Below, one piece after another: positions 56,265-64,000 of a stretch of 64,000 nucleotides of DNA; the stretch's first letter is position 1, and every line of letters begins with the position of its first letter. The notes beneath the pieces are model-generated. The model had not been told where the DNA came from. It made no database searches and saw only the letters and a list, made by a program, of their open reading frames with translations. Source of the stretch: Fidelibacterota bacterium (GTDB lineage: Bacteria > Pseudomonadota > Alphaproteobacteria > Rhodospirillales > Rhodospirillaceae); NCBI GenBank assembly GCA_947475295.1, contig CANJLF010000002.1, forward strand, positions 1 to 64,000, in the 5' to 3' direction. The translations under genes and the position numbers were made by a program.

Positions 56265-56692
56265 CGCGATATTCCGATTGTTGGAGAGGTCAGGTTAACA
56301 CATCTCATCTAAGCCAATAATGCCAGGGCTTCGTGACAGTCCGATGAAATATTTATGACGAACGCTCCCCGTGCTGTCCTTTTAGGACAGCACCACACGT
56401 TAGGCGCTCGACGAAAAGGATCAGTGCTTTCTCAAAACGTTAATGCAGCAAAAGATGATTTTGGAGTATTCAGCAAATCCTCCTCCGGTGTGCTCGGGTT
56501 CCCCCCTTGGCACATCCGTATATCGAAAACGGCCCCCACAACTCCTCGGGGCCGTTTTCTTTATCTGCACCTAACGCCATCAGTTCCCGCAATACCTTGG
56601 ATTCCGGCCATAAACCTGGCAAATCCGGGCAAAGCCTGGATTCTTAGGCCCCAAAGCGCTATGTCAACGCCCGAATCGAGCGGAATACGGGC
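56265..56692. other. 428-bp region between phoU and queE; candidate small RNA
   Basis: No convincing protein gene. A perfect 9-bp hairpin GTGCTGTCC–TTTTA–GGACAGCAC occupies 56371–56393; a strong terminator lies at 56526–56562. The stretch from about 56360 to the terminator is not obviously coding in any frame and may be a transcribed RNA. The first 75 bp probably hold the phoU promoter. I do not recognise a known riboswitch. Confidence 0.4.
56526..56562. terminator. Rho-independent terminator, bidirectional-looking
   Basis: Perfect 11-bp stem AAAACGGCCCC (56526–56536) and GGGGCCGTTTT (56548–56558) with an 11-nt loop, followed by CTTT on the plus strand. The A-run on the 5' arm makes it work on the minus strand too. 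It is 130 bp upstream of queE and not close behind any coding gene on either strand. Confidence 0.85.
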
Positions 56693-57343
56693 ATGACTTA
56701 CGCCGTTAAGGAAATTTTCTATACGCTGCAAGGTGAAGGCGCGAATACCGGCAAACCCGCCGTATTCTGCCGCTTCTCCGGCTGCAACCTATGGAGCGGC
56801 CTGGAGCGGGACCGGGATAGCGCCGTCTGCCGGTTTTGCGACACCGACTTTGTCGGCACCGATGGCGCGGGCGGCGGCAAATTCGCCGATGCCGAGGCCT
56901 TGGCCAATGCGGTCAGCACGGCCTGGAAAGGCAATGCCCCCTACGAAAAAGATTGGGCGCAGCGCTTCGTGGTCTGCACGGGCGGCGAGCCCCTTTTGCA
57001 AGTGGATGCCGCGCTGATCGCGGCGCTCCATGCCAGGGACTTCAAGATCGCCGTGGAGACCAACGGTACGATAGCTGTTCCAGCTGGTCTCGACTGGGTT
57101 TGCGTCAGTCCCAAGGCCGAAGCCGAATTGGTGGTGACAGCGGGCGACGAGTTGAAGCTGGTCTATCCGCAAGCCGGCGGCACACCCGATCACTATGTGG
57201 GCCTCGCGTTCGCGCATTGGTTTCTGCAGCCCATGGACGGACCGGCGCGCGCGGCCAATAGCCAACTGGCTGTAGACTATTGCCTGGCGCATCCAAAGTG
57301 GCGACTGTCGATGCAGACACACAAGTACTTGGGAATTCCGTAA
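56693..57343 (+). CDS. queE: 7-carboxy-7-deazaguanine synthase QueE
   Basis: Radical-SAM enzyme that contracts 6-carboxytetrahydropterin to 7-carboxy-7-deazaguanine. 216 residues. The cluster motif is the CX14CX2C variant (SGCNLW then AVCRFCDTDF), known for QueE rather than the classic CX3CX2C. VCTGGEPLLQ binds SAM and Mg. Followed by queD after a 5-bp gap, then queC. Start ATG at 56693. Confidence 0.94.
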   Translation: MTYAVKEIFYTLQGEGANTGKPAVFCRFSGCNLWSGLERDRDSAVCRFCDTDFVGTDGAGGGKFADAEALANAVSTAWKGNAPYEKDWAQRFVVCTGGEPLLQVDAALIAALHARDFKIAVETNGTIAVPAGLDWVCVSPKAEAELVVTAGDELKLVYPQAGGTPDHYVGLAFAHWFLQPMDGPARAANSQLAVDYCLAHPKWRLSMQTHKYLGIP

Positions 57344-57348
57344 ACCTC

Positions 57349-57735
57349 ATGGCTCGTGACATTAAATCTGGCCGCTTTCACATCGTCAAAGAGTTCGGCT
57401 TCGAAGCCGCCCACTCTTTCGGGCACAAGCCCGAAGGCCACGCCAACACGCGCGTGCACGGCCATTCGTTCAAGGCCGAGGTGGCGCTGACAGGCGAGCC
57501 CGATGCCACGAGCGGCTGCGTGGTCGACTTCGAGATCCTCACCCAGGCGGTCGATAAAGTGCGCGCGAAGCTCGATCATCACTTTCTCAACGACATCCAG
57601 GGCCTGGGCACACCGTCCTTGGAAAATCTGGCGCGCTGGATTGCCGGCGAGTTGCGCCCGCAGTTTCCCGAGCTGGCCAGCGTCACCGTGCGCCGCCCGT
57701 CGCTGGGCGAATCCTGCCGCTTTGACGTCATATGA
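57349..57735 (+). CDS. queD: 6-carboxytetrahydropterin synthase QueD homologue lacking the usual Cys
   Basis: 128 residues of the 6-pyruvoyltetrahydropterin synthase family. Zinc histidines are visible in FEAAHSFGH and VHGHSF; the LDHHFLNDI stretch is also typical. In E. coli QueD the segment before HGH carries the catalytic Cys (HKCGRLHGH); here it reads HANTRVHGH, with Asn33 in place of Cys. Its place between queE and queC argues that it still does the QueD step, using another base, or that relatives share this form. A neighbouring paralogue is the alternative. Confidence 0.88.
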   Translation: MARDIKSGRFHIVKEFGFEAAHSFGHKPEGHANTRVHGHSFKAEVALTGEPDATSGCVVDFEILTQAVDKVRAKLDHHFLNDIQGLGTPSLENLARWIAGELRPQFPELASVTVRRPSLGESCRFDVI

Positions 57736-58415
57736 GCGAAGCTTCGCTTCGACATATGACAGCATCCCGCTGCGTCGTCTTGCATTCTGGCGGACTTGAT
57801 TCCACCGTTTGTCTGCTGCTTGCCAAAAAACACGGCCGCACGCCGCGCAGCCTCGGCATCGCTTACGGTCAGCGCCACGACGTGGAACTGGCTTATGCTG
57901 CCAAGCAATGCGAGCGCTTCGGTATCGACCGCCATGTGGTTGAAGTGGCCTGGGCTAAGCCCGAGATTCACATCCCCACGGACCGCAGCGTCGCCGAGAT
58001 GAAAGCCGGCATCGCGCCGACATTTGTGCCGGGACGCAACGCCGTGTTCCTGGCGCTGGCCTGCGCCGAAGCCGCCGGCGTCGGCGCCACGGAGGTTTGG
58101 CTGGGCGTCAACGCCGTGGACTATTCAGGCTATCCCGATTGCCGGGAATCTTTTCTGCAAGCCTTCCGCGCCATGTGGGCCGAAGCCGTGCCCAATCCGC
58201 CGCGCATCGTCGCACCGCTGGTGAAACTGACCAAGCCGGAGATCGCCGCCCTCGCCCGCGACCTGGGCCTCAAACACGGCGATACCTGGAGCTGCTATGC
58301 GCCCAATCTTTCAGGGCCGGCACCGGCACCTTGCGGCCATTGCGACGCCTGCCTGCTGCATACCCACGCCTGGGCCGAAGCCGGCAACGTCGGCGCTGTC
58401 AGCGCCGAGATTTAG
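57732..58415 (+). CDS. queC: 7-cyano-7-deazaguanine synthase QueC
   Basis: ATP-dependent nitrile-forming enzyme making preQ0. 227 residues. PP-loop VVLHSGGLDSTVCLLLAKK near the start, IAYGQRH, FVPGRNAVFLALACA, VNAVDYSGYPDCR and the zinc Cys set WSCYAPN / CGHCDACLL at the end. Two in-frame ATGs are possible, 57732 (overlapping the queD stop, ATGA) and 57756; the family commonly begins near the second. A foldback sequence at 57727–57760 spans both. Confidence 0.95.
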   Translation: MSEASLRHMTASRCVVLHSGGLDSTVCLLLAKKHGRTPRSLGIAYGQRHDVELAYAAKQCERFGIDRHVVEVAWAKPEIHIPTDRSVAEMKAGIAPTFVPGRNAVFLALACAEAAGVGATEVWLGVNAVDYSGYPDCRESFLQAFRAMWAEAVPNPPRIVAPLVKLTKPEIAALARDLGLKHGDTWSCYAPNLSGPAPAPCGHCDACLLHTHAWAEAGNVGAVSAEI

Positions 58416-58428
58416 AAGTCCGCGAGCG

Positions 58429-58809
58429 CTATTGCACCGGTTCGCGCAAGGCTTCCGCCATATTGCCGCAGCCTTTATTGATGACCGCGAGATCAACCTT
58501 GTTGTCCTTGGCCGCCTGGGCGCGACGCGCTTCGGTCGGGCACGAAGTATTGAAGAGCCCTTGGACTTTTTCGATGAGCGCCGCGGGACAGGGCGCCGGC
58601 TCGGCGGGCTTTTTGGAAAAATATGCAGGCCCGGCGCCACCCAGCACCGGCTCGCCGCCGACCAATAGACCCATAACAGGCTGCGGCGTCGGGATGACGG
58701 CGCCGTATTGATCAAAGAAGTCCATCTTCACACATTTCGCGGCCGCGGCGGGCGCACTCAGAGCGAGGACGCCGCAAGCCAGGATCGCGAAAGACAAAAC
58801 AAAACGCAT
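58429..58809 (-). CDS. Small secreted protein, unknown
   Basis: 126 residues. Signal peptide VLSFAILACGVLALSAPAAAA; the mature part has five cysteines (among them KCVKMDFFDQY, PAPCPAALIEKV, NTSCPTEA and NKGCGNMA), suggesting disulfides. This could make it a client of the nearby DsbB, but that is inference. No family recognised. Start ATG at 58809; the longer frame to 59019 reads through tRNA-Leu and is spurious. Confidence 0.65.
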   Translation of the reverse strand: MRFVLSFAILACGVLALSAPAAAAKCVKMDFFDQYGAVIPTPQPVMGLLVGGEPVLGGAGPAYFSKKPAEPAPCPAALIEKVQGLFNTSCPTEARRAQAAKDNKVDLAVINKGCGNMAEALREPVQ

Positions 58810-58841
58810 GGCCGCCTTTCGGGCTTTGAGCCCATCGAGAG

Positions 58842-58926
58842 TGGTGCGGGCAGAGGGAATCGAACCCCCACGTCCAAGGACACCAGATTTTGAGTCTGGC
58901 GCGTCTACCAGTTCCGCCATGCCCGC
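58842..58926 (-). tRNA. tRNA-Leu (anticodon CAA)
   Basis: 85 nt on the minus strand including encoded CCA. Acceptor GCGGGCA pairs with TGCCCGC; the anticodon loop CTCAAAA is closed by CCAGA/TCTGG, giving anticodon CAA (codon UUG). The long variable arm (TGTCCTTGGACGT) and T-loop GGTTCGATTCC are typical of tRNA-Leu. Confidence 0.96.
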
Positions 58927-59101
58927 ACGGGCTCGAACCACGTGGGCTCGAAAGTGGACCCCAATTGGGGCCACAGATGGGCGATGGAAATAGACGAGGA
59001 TGGCGGCAGTGTAAAGCACTCCCGGAACGGGAAAATCCCCGGAAATTGCCCCGCCTGCCCTTGAATTGCTTGGGGAACCCCGACCTGATAGGACTTGGGC
59101 T

Positions 59102-59623
59102 ATGGCACCAGGGGCAGATACTCGTTCGCAAGATTGGGGCTGGCGCGCGACGGCAGCCGCAACGGCGGCGGCGGCGGCGATTTTGGCGACGGTCTATGTC
59201 GCCCAATATGGCTTTGACCTCTGGCCCTGCGAGCTTTGCCTGCTCCAGCGCGTGCCTTATTTCCTGATTGTGGTTTTGGGCGGGCTCGCGCTGATGCCCG
59301 CCGTCGACAGCCGCTCGCGGCGCATCGTTCTGTTCCACCTAGCGGGGCTGTTTTTGCTGGATGCGGGCTTTGCCCTCTATCACACCGGCGTCGAGTTCCA
59401 CTGGTGGGAAGGCCCCATCGCCTGCACCGGCGGCAGCGCCCGCGGGATTTCCGTAAACGACCTCATGGGCGCACTCGGCAAGCCAGCCCATCCCAATTGC
59501 GACGAACCGGCTTTCCTGTTCATGGGCATTTCCCTCGCCGGCTTCAATGTCTTCGTAGCGCTTGGCCTTGCCGGCGCGAGCTTGGCGGCGGCCTTGCGCA
59601 AAGCTTGGTGGTCCCAGCCATGA
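59102..59623 (+). CDS. dsbB: Disulfide bond formation protein B (DsbB family)
   Basis: 173 residues, about four transmembrane helices. Redox cysteines CELC (FDLWPCELCLLQR) near the first loop and a second pair in PIACTGG and HPNCDEPAF. It reoxidises DsbA using quinone, so ubiquinone supply from UbiA/UbiD/COQ7 would feed it. ATG at 59102; overlaps coq7 by 4 bp (ATGA), so coupled translation. Confidence 0.92.
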   Translation: MAPGADTRSQDWGWRATAAATAAAAAILATVYVAQYGFDLWPCELCLLQRVPYFLIVVLGGLALMPAVDSRSRRIVLFHLAGLFLLDAGFALYHTGVEFHWWEGPIACTGGSARGISVNDLMGALGKPAHPNCDEPAFLFMGISLAGFNVFVALGLAGASLAAALRKAWWSQP

Positions 59624-60171
59624 CCCTCACCGCGGAAAACCGATTGCCGGGCGATCCCGACCGCGAGACCATGATCGCCGAGATCATTCGCGTTGATCAG
59701 GCCGGTGAATACGGCGCGAAGCGCATCTACGAAGGCCAGCTCGCGGTGCTGGGGATGAGCGACGCCGCGCCGATCTTGCGCGACATGTTGGCCCAGGAGG
59801 AAAAGCACCTCGCCAAGTTCAACACCATCATGGCGGCGCGGCGTGTCCGCCCGACGGTGCTGGAGCCCTTGTGGCATGTGGCGGGCTTCGCACTCGGCGC
59901 CGCCACGGCGCTGCTCGGGAAAGAAGCCGCCATGGCCTGCACGGCCGCCGTGGAGGACGTCATCGGCGAGCACTATGCCGAACAGACCGCGCAACTGGGC
60001 GATGACGAGCGCGATTTGCGGGAAACCATCTCCGCCTTTCGCGGCGACGAGATGCATCACCGCGACGTCAGCCTCGCCCACGGCGCCGAAAGCGCGCCGG
60101 CCTATCTGCCACTGACCACGGCCATCAAGGCCGGCACGCGGCTGGCGATTTGGTTATCGAAAAGAATCTAG
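59620..60171 (+). CDS. coq7: Demethoxyubiquinone hydroxylase COQ7
   Basis: 183 residues, di-iron ferritin-like hydroxylase of ubiquinone synthesis. Ligand motifs: IRVDQAGEYGAKRIYEGQ, LAQEEKHLAKFN and a later EDVIGEHYAEQ with GDEMHHRDV. The family is typical of Alphaproteobacteria and eukaryotes (Gammaproteobacteria use UbiF). Coupled to dsbB. Start ATG at 59620. Confidence 0.95.
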   Translation: MTLTAENRLPGDPDRETMIAEIIRVDQAGEYGAKRIYEGQLAVLGMSDAAPILRDMLAQEEKHLAKFNTIMAARRVRPTVLEPLWHVAGFALGAATALLGKEAAMACTAAVEDVIGEHYAEQTAQLGDDERDLRETISAFRGDEMHHRDVSLAHGAESAPAYLPLTTAIKAGTRLAIWLSKRI

Positions 60172-60186
60172 GAATAGCGGGCCGGC

Positions 60187-60750
60187 TTACGCCTGCTCCA
60201 GTTCCGTATCCCAATAGAGATAATCGCGCCAACTTTGATGCAGGTAGTTGGGCGGAAAGCCGCGCCCGATTTCCTGCAATTCATACGAGTTGGGGCGGTA
60301 GGGACGCTGCGACGGGAACATGTGGGCTTCCTGGGGAAGCCGGTTGCCCTTCACGAGGTTGCAGCTTGAGCACGCCGTCACCACGTTTTGCCAGGTCGTT
60401 CGGCCCCCGCGTGAGCGGGGGATCATATGATCAAAGGTCAGATCGTTGGTGGGATGAGGCGTGTGGCAATACTGGCATTTGAAATAGTCGCGCAGGAACA
60501 CGTTGAATCGCGTGAAAGCGGGCGAGCGCTCCATCGGCGCGTATTTTTTAAGGCAAATGACGCTGGGCAATTTCATTTCCCAGCTGGGCGAGCGCACGAC
60601 CTGGTCGTATTCCTGCACCACTTGCACGCGGCCCAGGAAGACAGCCTTGATGGTTTCCTGCCACGACCACAGCGACAGCGGAAAATAACTGAGCGGGCGG
60701 AAGTCCGCGTTCAGCACCAAAGCCGGACAGGTTTCGAGCAGCGCCGTCAC
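60187..60750 (-). CDS. HNH endonuclease-domain protein
   Basis: 187 residues. HNH nuclease core: FKCQYCHTP (zinc Cys pair), LTFDHMIPRSRGG (catalytic His) and NVVTACSSCNLVKGNRLP (Asn and second Cys pair). The N-terminal 80 residues carry a short beta-strand region. Such free-standing HNH proteins are common near housekeeping genes in Alphaproteobacteria; target unknown. Convergent with coq7, 15-bp gap. No intron or inteliike insertion context is seen. Confidence 0.88.
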   Translation of the reverse strand: MTALLETCPALVLNADFRPLSYFPLSLWSWQETIKAVFLGRVQVVQEYDQVVRSPSWEMKLPSVICLKKYAPMERSPAFTRFNVFLRDYFKCQYCHTPHPTNDLTFDHMIPRSRGGRTTWQNVVTACSSCNLVKGNRLPQEAHMFPSQRPYRPNSYELQEIGRGFPPNYLHQSWRDYLYWDTELEQA

Positions 60751-60856
60751 TACTACACCTCGAGCCAGATATGCGGTCGCAGTCTAGCAACTCTCCGCCG
60801 GAATACAAAATGTGGTATTCGTGACGGGAGCTTCCACTAGATCCACGAGAGCCCCC

Positions 60857-61741
60857 ATGGCGATAGGCGGCATGCGTTCAGCCTTACCCCCGGTCACGCG
60901 GTTTGCCCCCAGTCCGACGGGGTTTTTACACCTGGGAGCCGCCTATTCGGCCCTGTTCGCCGCCGCCGCAGCGGGCCGGAAGGGCCGTTTTCTGCTGCGG
61001 ATCGAGGGCATCGACGGTGGCCGCTGCCGGCCCGAATTCGAGGCCGCCATATACGAGGACCTGGCCTGGCTGGGCCTTACCTGGGAGACCCCCGTGCGAC
61101 GGCAGGAAGAGCACTTCGCCGCCTATGCCGAGGTGGTGGCCGGCCTCAATAAGGATGGACTGCTCTACCCCTGTTTCTGCACCCGGGCCGAAATCCAGCG
61201 CGAGATTGCCGGCGCGGCCTCGGCGCCGCATTTGCAGCTGGGCCCCGACGGCCCGATTTATCCCGGCACCTGCCGGCACCTCTCCCATGCCGAACAGCGG
61301 CGGCGCATAGATGAAGGCCTGCCCTACGCGCTTCGCTTGCGCACGAATGAGGCCCGCGCGTCCGCCGGGCCCCTGACATGGCACGACGACGGCTTGGGCG
61401 AAATGACCGCGATGCCGGAAATCTTCTGCGATGTGGTGCTGGCCCGTAAGGATGTGCCCGCCAGTTATCATCTGGCCTGCACCTGGGACGACGCCCTGCA
61501 GGGCGTCACGCTGGTAACGCGTGGCGAGGATCTGGTGCCCGCGACCCATATTCACCGCCTGCTGCAAGCGCTTTGGAAAGTGCCGACGCCGCGTTACCGC
61601 CACCATCGTCTTCTCGTGGGCCCCGACGGTAAGAAGTTCTCAAAACGCGATCAGGCACCGACGGTGCGGGCTCTGCGCGAAGGGGGGTGCGATCCGGCGG
61701 ATGTCATCGCTATGATCGATGCGCAAGTTCCCAAGATTTAA
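60857..61741 (+). CDS. gluQ: Glutamyl-Q tRNA(Asp) synthetase
   Basis: About 294 residues, a GluRS catalytic-domain paralogue without the anticodon-binding half. FAPSPTGFLHLGAAYSALFA is the HIGH-like region and GKKFSKRDQAP the KFSK region; CFCTRAEIQREIAGAAS and the PGTCRHL segment belong to the zinc region. It glutamylates queuosine in tRNA-Asp, a use for the preQ0 made by queE–queD–queC. Starts at 60857 or 60872 (no strong ribosome-binding site). Confidence 0.93.
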   Translation: MAIGGMRSALPPVTRFAPSPTGFLHLGAAYSALFAAAAAGRKGRFLLRIEGIDGGRCRPEFEAAIYEDLAWLGLTWETPVRRQEEHFAAYAEVVAGLNKDGLLYPCFCTRAEIQREIAGAASAPHLQLGPDGPIYPGTCRHLSHAEQRRRIDEGLPYALRLRTNEARASAGPLTWHDDGLGEMTAMPEIFCDVVLARKDVPASYHLACTWDDALQGVTLVTRGEDLVPATHIHRLLQALWKVPTPRYRHHRLLVGPDGKKFSKRDQAPTVRALREGGCDPADVIAMIDAQVPKI

Positions 61742-61765
61742 GCGAATTAGTATCGGCTAACAGCA

Positions 61766-64000
61766 GTGTCAGAATCAAATTCCCAATCCGCGCCAACCGA
61801 CAGTCGCGCCGACGCAACTCATGCGAAGCTATTGATTGGCCTTGCTCAGCATAAAAACGGGCAACTCGTACAAGCACAACAAACCTACCGGGAGGTACTT
61901 GACCTTCAACCCCAACACTCTGATGCCTTTCATCTATTAGGTGTCATTGAGGCTCAGACTGGGAACTTTGCTCAAGCCGTTACCTATATGGATAAAGCGC
62001 TTGAGATAAACCCTGCCCATATCGTCGCCTATAACAATCGCGCGAACGCGTTGAAGGAGCTGGGGCAACTCAAGGCCGCGGTTGAAAGCTACGACAAGGC
62101 TATCGAACTCCAGCCAAGCCATGTCGAGGCCCACTACGCGCGGGCGAATATCCTCGGCCAGCTTAATCAGCATGAATCCGCCGCTGAAGGTTATCGCGAA
62201 GTCATTCGGCTCAAGCCTGATTTTGTCGAAGCCTATAATAACCTCGGCGTATCATTGCGGGAGCTAAAGCAAACGCAAGCCGCAATTGAAATCTACGATA
62301 AGGCCATTCAACTCCACTCCGGTCATTCGATTCTATTCAACAATCGCGGAATCGCGCTCTTCGACCTGGAGCAGCATGAGGCTGCGTTGGCCAGTTATGA
62401 CAGAGCGATTTTGCTCGATGGCAGCAATGCGCGGGCGCAAAATAACCGCGGCATCGTATTGTCGGCTCTAAAGCAATACGACGCGGCGCTCGCGAGCTAC
62501 GACAAGGCCATCCAAATCGACGCGCGTTTTTTAGACGCCTACAATAATCGTGGGCTTGCGCTAAACGCTTTAAGGCATCACCGATCCGCTATCGATAACT
62601 ATAATATGGCCATCCAACTTAATCCCAACCATCCCGAGGCTTACAATAACCGTGGCGTGGCATTGGCTGACCTAGGGCTTCGTGACGCCGCACTTAGCAG
62701 CTACGAAGAGGCAATCGCATTAAAGCCAGACTATGCGGCGGCCTACAATAATCGCGGCAATGTCTTACAGGATTTGCGGCGGCATAGGGACGCACTGACG
62801 AACTACGACAGCGCGTTACGATTCGATCCTGATAATGCGGCTATTTATAATAATCGCGGCGCCGTGCTGCTGACTTTGAAAGAGTACCGAAAGGCTATTG
62901 AGTCCTTTGACAGCGCCATTCGACTCAAGCCCGATTACGCTGAAGCTCATAACAATCGCGGACACGCGTTGCGGGAGCTGAAGCAATATCAGGCCGCGCT
63001 TGAAAGCTACGAAAACGCATTCCGGCTGGAGCCTGACTTTGAATTCTTATATGGCGTGAAGCTCCACACCCAAATGCACCTTTGTGATTGGAGAGGTGTC
63101 GACAACCAGATCTCGGAAATTGTCGGACAGATTGCCCATAACAAACCGTGCTCCAATCCATTTCCGGTTCTCTCCTTCACCGACTCATTATCTTTACACC
63201 GCAAGGCCGCAGAGATTTGGGTAAATAAGAAGTATCCGTCCAACGCTGTTCTTGGCGCTATTCCTCGGCGTCCCCCGCGCGACAAGATTCGGGTTGGGTA
63301 TTTTTCAATGGATTTCCGCGTCCACGCGATCGCTTTCCTGATTTCGGGGATCATCGAAGCTCACAACCGGGACAGGTTTGAAATCTATGGACTTTGTTTT
63401 GGTCCAAATACGGGGGATGAAATGCAACGGCGACTGAAAACCGCCTTTGATAAGTTTGTCCACGTTGAGGGAACTTCAAGCCAGGACATAGCCGCTCTGG
63501 CGCGAAGCATGAACATTGACATCGCGGTCGATCTGGCGGGACACACGACCGACTCACGCGCTGAGATATTCGCGGCGCGGGCGGCGCCTATACAGGTAAA
63601 TTATCTCGGCTATCCCGGGACTATGGGGGCCGACTATATGGATTACCTCATGGCGGATAAAACCGTCATACCGGAAGAGGATCGAAACCATTACGTGGAG
63701 AAGATTGTTTATCTGCCCAACAGCTACCAACCAAACGACAACAAGCGCCGGACTGCAGATAGAGTTTTTACGCGCGAAGAGCTGGGGCTCCCCCAATCGG
63801 CTTTTGTGTTCTGTTGTTTTAATAACAGCTTCAAGGTAACACCCGCTACATTTGACAGCTGGATGAAAATTCTAAAGCAGGTCGAAGGAAGTGTGCTGTG
63901 GCTTTTGGAAGATAGTCCTATGGCCGCGGAAAATCTCCGTCGGGAAGCCGCGCTCCGGGGCGTAAGTGGTTCCCGCTTGGTTTTCGCGCGGCGTATGGCT
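61766..64000 (+). CDS. TPR–O-GlcNAc-transferase-like protein (3' end outside window)
   Basis: GTG start at 61766, 24 bp after gluQ; 745 codons seen and still open at the window end. Residues ~20–430 are twelve consecutive 34-residue tetratricopeptide repeats (typical unit YNNRGVALADLGLRDAALS). From ~508 comes a GT41/SPINDLY-type domain: GYFSMDFRVHAIAFLISG with the conserved His, IDIAVDLAGHTTDSR, APIQVNYLGYPGTMGADYMD and ADKTVIPEEDRNHYVEKI. The remaining catalytic half is cut off. AT-richer codons than its neighbours hint at transfer. Probably a protein or glycan glycosyltransferase; donor unknown. Confidence 0.9.
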   Translation, partial: MSESNSQSAPTDSRADATHAKLLIGLAQHKNGQLVQAQQTYREVLDLQPQHSDAFHLLGVIEAQTGNFAQAVTYMDKALEINPAHIVAYNNRANALKELGQLKAAVESYDKAIELQPSHVEAHYARANILGQLNQHESAAEGYREVIRLKPDFVEAYNNLGVSLRELKQTQAAIEIYDKAIQLHSGHSILFNNRGIALFDLEQHEAALASYDRAILLDGSNARAQNNRGIVLSALKQYDAALASYDKAIQIDARFLDAYNNRGLALNALRHHRSAIDNYNMAIQLNPNHPEAYNNRGVALADLGLRDAALSSYEEAIALKPDYAAAYNNRGNVLQDLRRHRDALTNYDSALRFDPDNAAIYNNRGAVLLTLKEYRKAIESFDSAIRLKPDYAEAHNNRGHALRELKQYQAALESYENAFRLEPDFEFLYGVKLHTQMHLCDWRGVDNQISEIVGQIAHNKPCSNPFPVLSFTDSLSLHRKAAEIWVNKKYPSNAVLGAIPRRPPRDKIRVGYFSMDFRVHAIAFLISGIIEAHNRDRFEIYGLCFGPNTGDEMQRRLKTAFDKFVHVEGTSSQDIAALARSMNIDIAVDLAGHTTDSRAEIFAARAAPIQVNYLGYPGTMGADYMDYLMADKTVIPEEDRNHYVEKIVYLPNSYQPNDNKRRTADRVFTREELGLPQSAFVFCCFNNSFKVTPATFDSWMKILKQVEGSVLWLLEDSPMAAENLRREAALRGVSGSRLVFARRMA

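Noticed and set aside
56321-56342. Pho box before phoU
   Set aside because: Two CTGTCA-like half-sites occur at a 13-bp period rather than the usual 11; too weak to call.
56440-56562. PreQ1 riboswitch upstream of queE
   Set aside because: The place is right, but I could not find the required pseudoknot pattern (GGGTTC loop with an A-rich tail pairing back).
58429-59019. Longer version of the small secreted protein starting at 59019
   Set aside because: It would be translated through tRNA-Leu; the ATG at 58809 with a clear signal peptide is correct.

Overview
The window is a gene-dense, GC-rich stretch of an alphaproteobacterial chromosome. The lineage call rests on gene neighbourhoods and families I recognise: RNase G–YacG next to tRNA-Phe, divergent xseA/purD, a ribF–ileS–lspA–DUF3035–M16–M16 run, COQ7 and UbiA/UbiD for ubiquinone, LpxK beside a DUF374 acyltransferase, and plant-type GshA. 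Genus cannot be fixed from the sequence; a Rhodospirillales/Micropepsales-like organism is a guess.

Layout. 1–1132: right-hand end of an integrated element (tyrosine recombinase plus an HsdM stub) abutting the 3' end of tRNA-Phe. 1280–7260: yacG, rng, a GT2 glycosyltransferase with a large HAD-type partner, and a desaturase. 7560–11640: an aldo/keto reductase facing a polyamine module (deoxyhypusine-synthase-like protein and PLP decarboxylase), with an 80-bp tandem repeat at the 3' end and two small leader reading frames at the 5' end. 11820–20470: MAPEG, hemerythrin, chorismate-mutase-like protein, gshA, rsmE, ubiA, a GAF/HD-GYP protein and ubiD. 20553–21217: a HicAB toxin–antitoxin pair with a strong operator dyad. 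21301–31431: pmbA, a lipid kinase, a metallophosphoesterase/GT4 pair, DUF374–lpxK, an M23 peptidase, xseA and purD. 31448–36173: small secreted proteins, tadA, an outer-membrane barrel, a broken cyclase/partner locus and a transglycosylase-like protein. 36265–56264: housekeeping operons (puuD–rsuA-like–rsmD; pgi–mutL; M16 pair; ribF–ileS–lspA), a MarR regulator, a PAS-GGDEF-EAL protein and phoU. 56340–61741: an apparent non-coding transcript/terminator, queE–queD–queC, tRNA-Leu, dsbB–coq7, an HNH nuclease and gluQ. 61766–end: a 12-TPR protein fused to an O-GlcNAc-transferase-type domain, cut by the window edge.

How the genes connect. QueE, QueD and QueC make preQ0 and GluQ glutamylates queuosine, so the tRNA-Asp modification branch is well represented. 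UbiA, UbiD and COQ7 are three ubiquinone steps. LpxK, the DUF374 acyltransferase, the LpxH-like phosphoesterase and two glycosyltransferases point to envelope glycolipids. Cyclic-di-GMP turnover is represented only by degradation-type domains (HD-GYP, EAL).

The most unusual points are the leader reading frames upstream of the polyamine decarboxylase, the tandem duplication of the DHS-like 3' end into TGATG-linked mini-ORFs, the QueD without its usual cysteine, the long insertion inside the HD-GYP domain, and the TPR–OGT protein.
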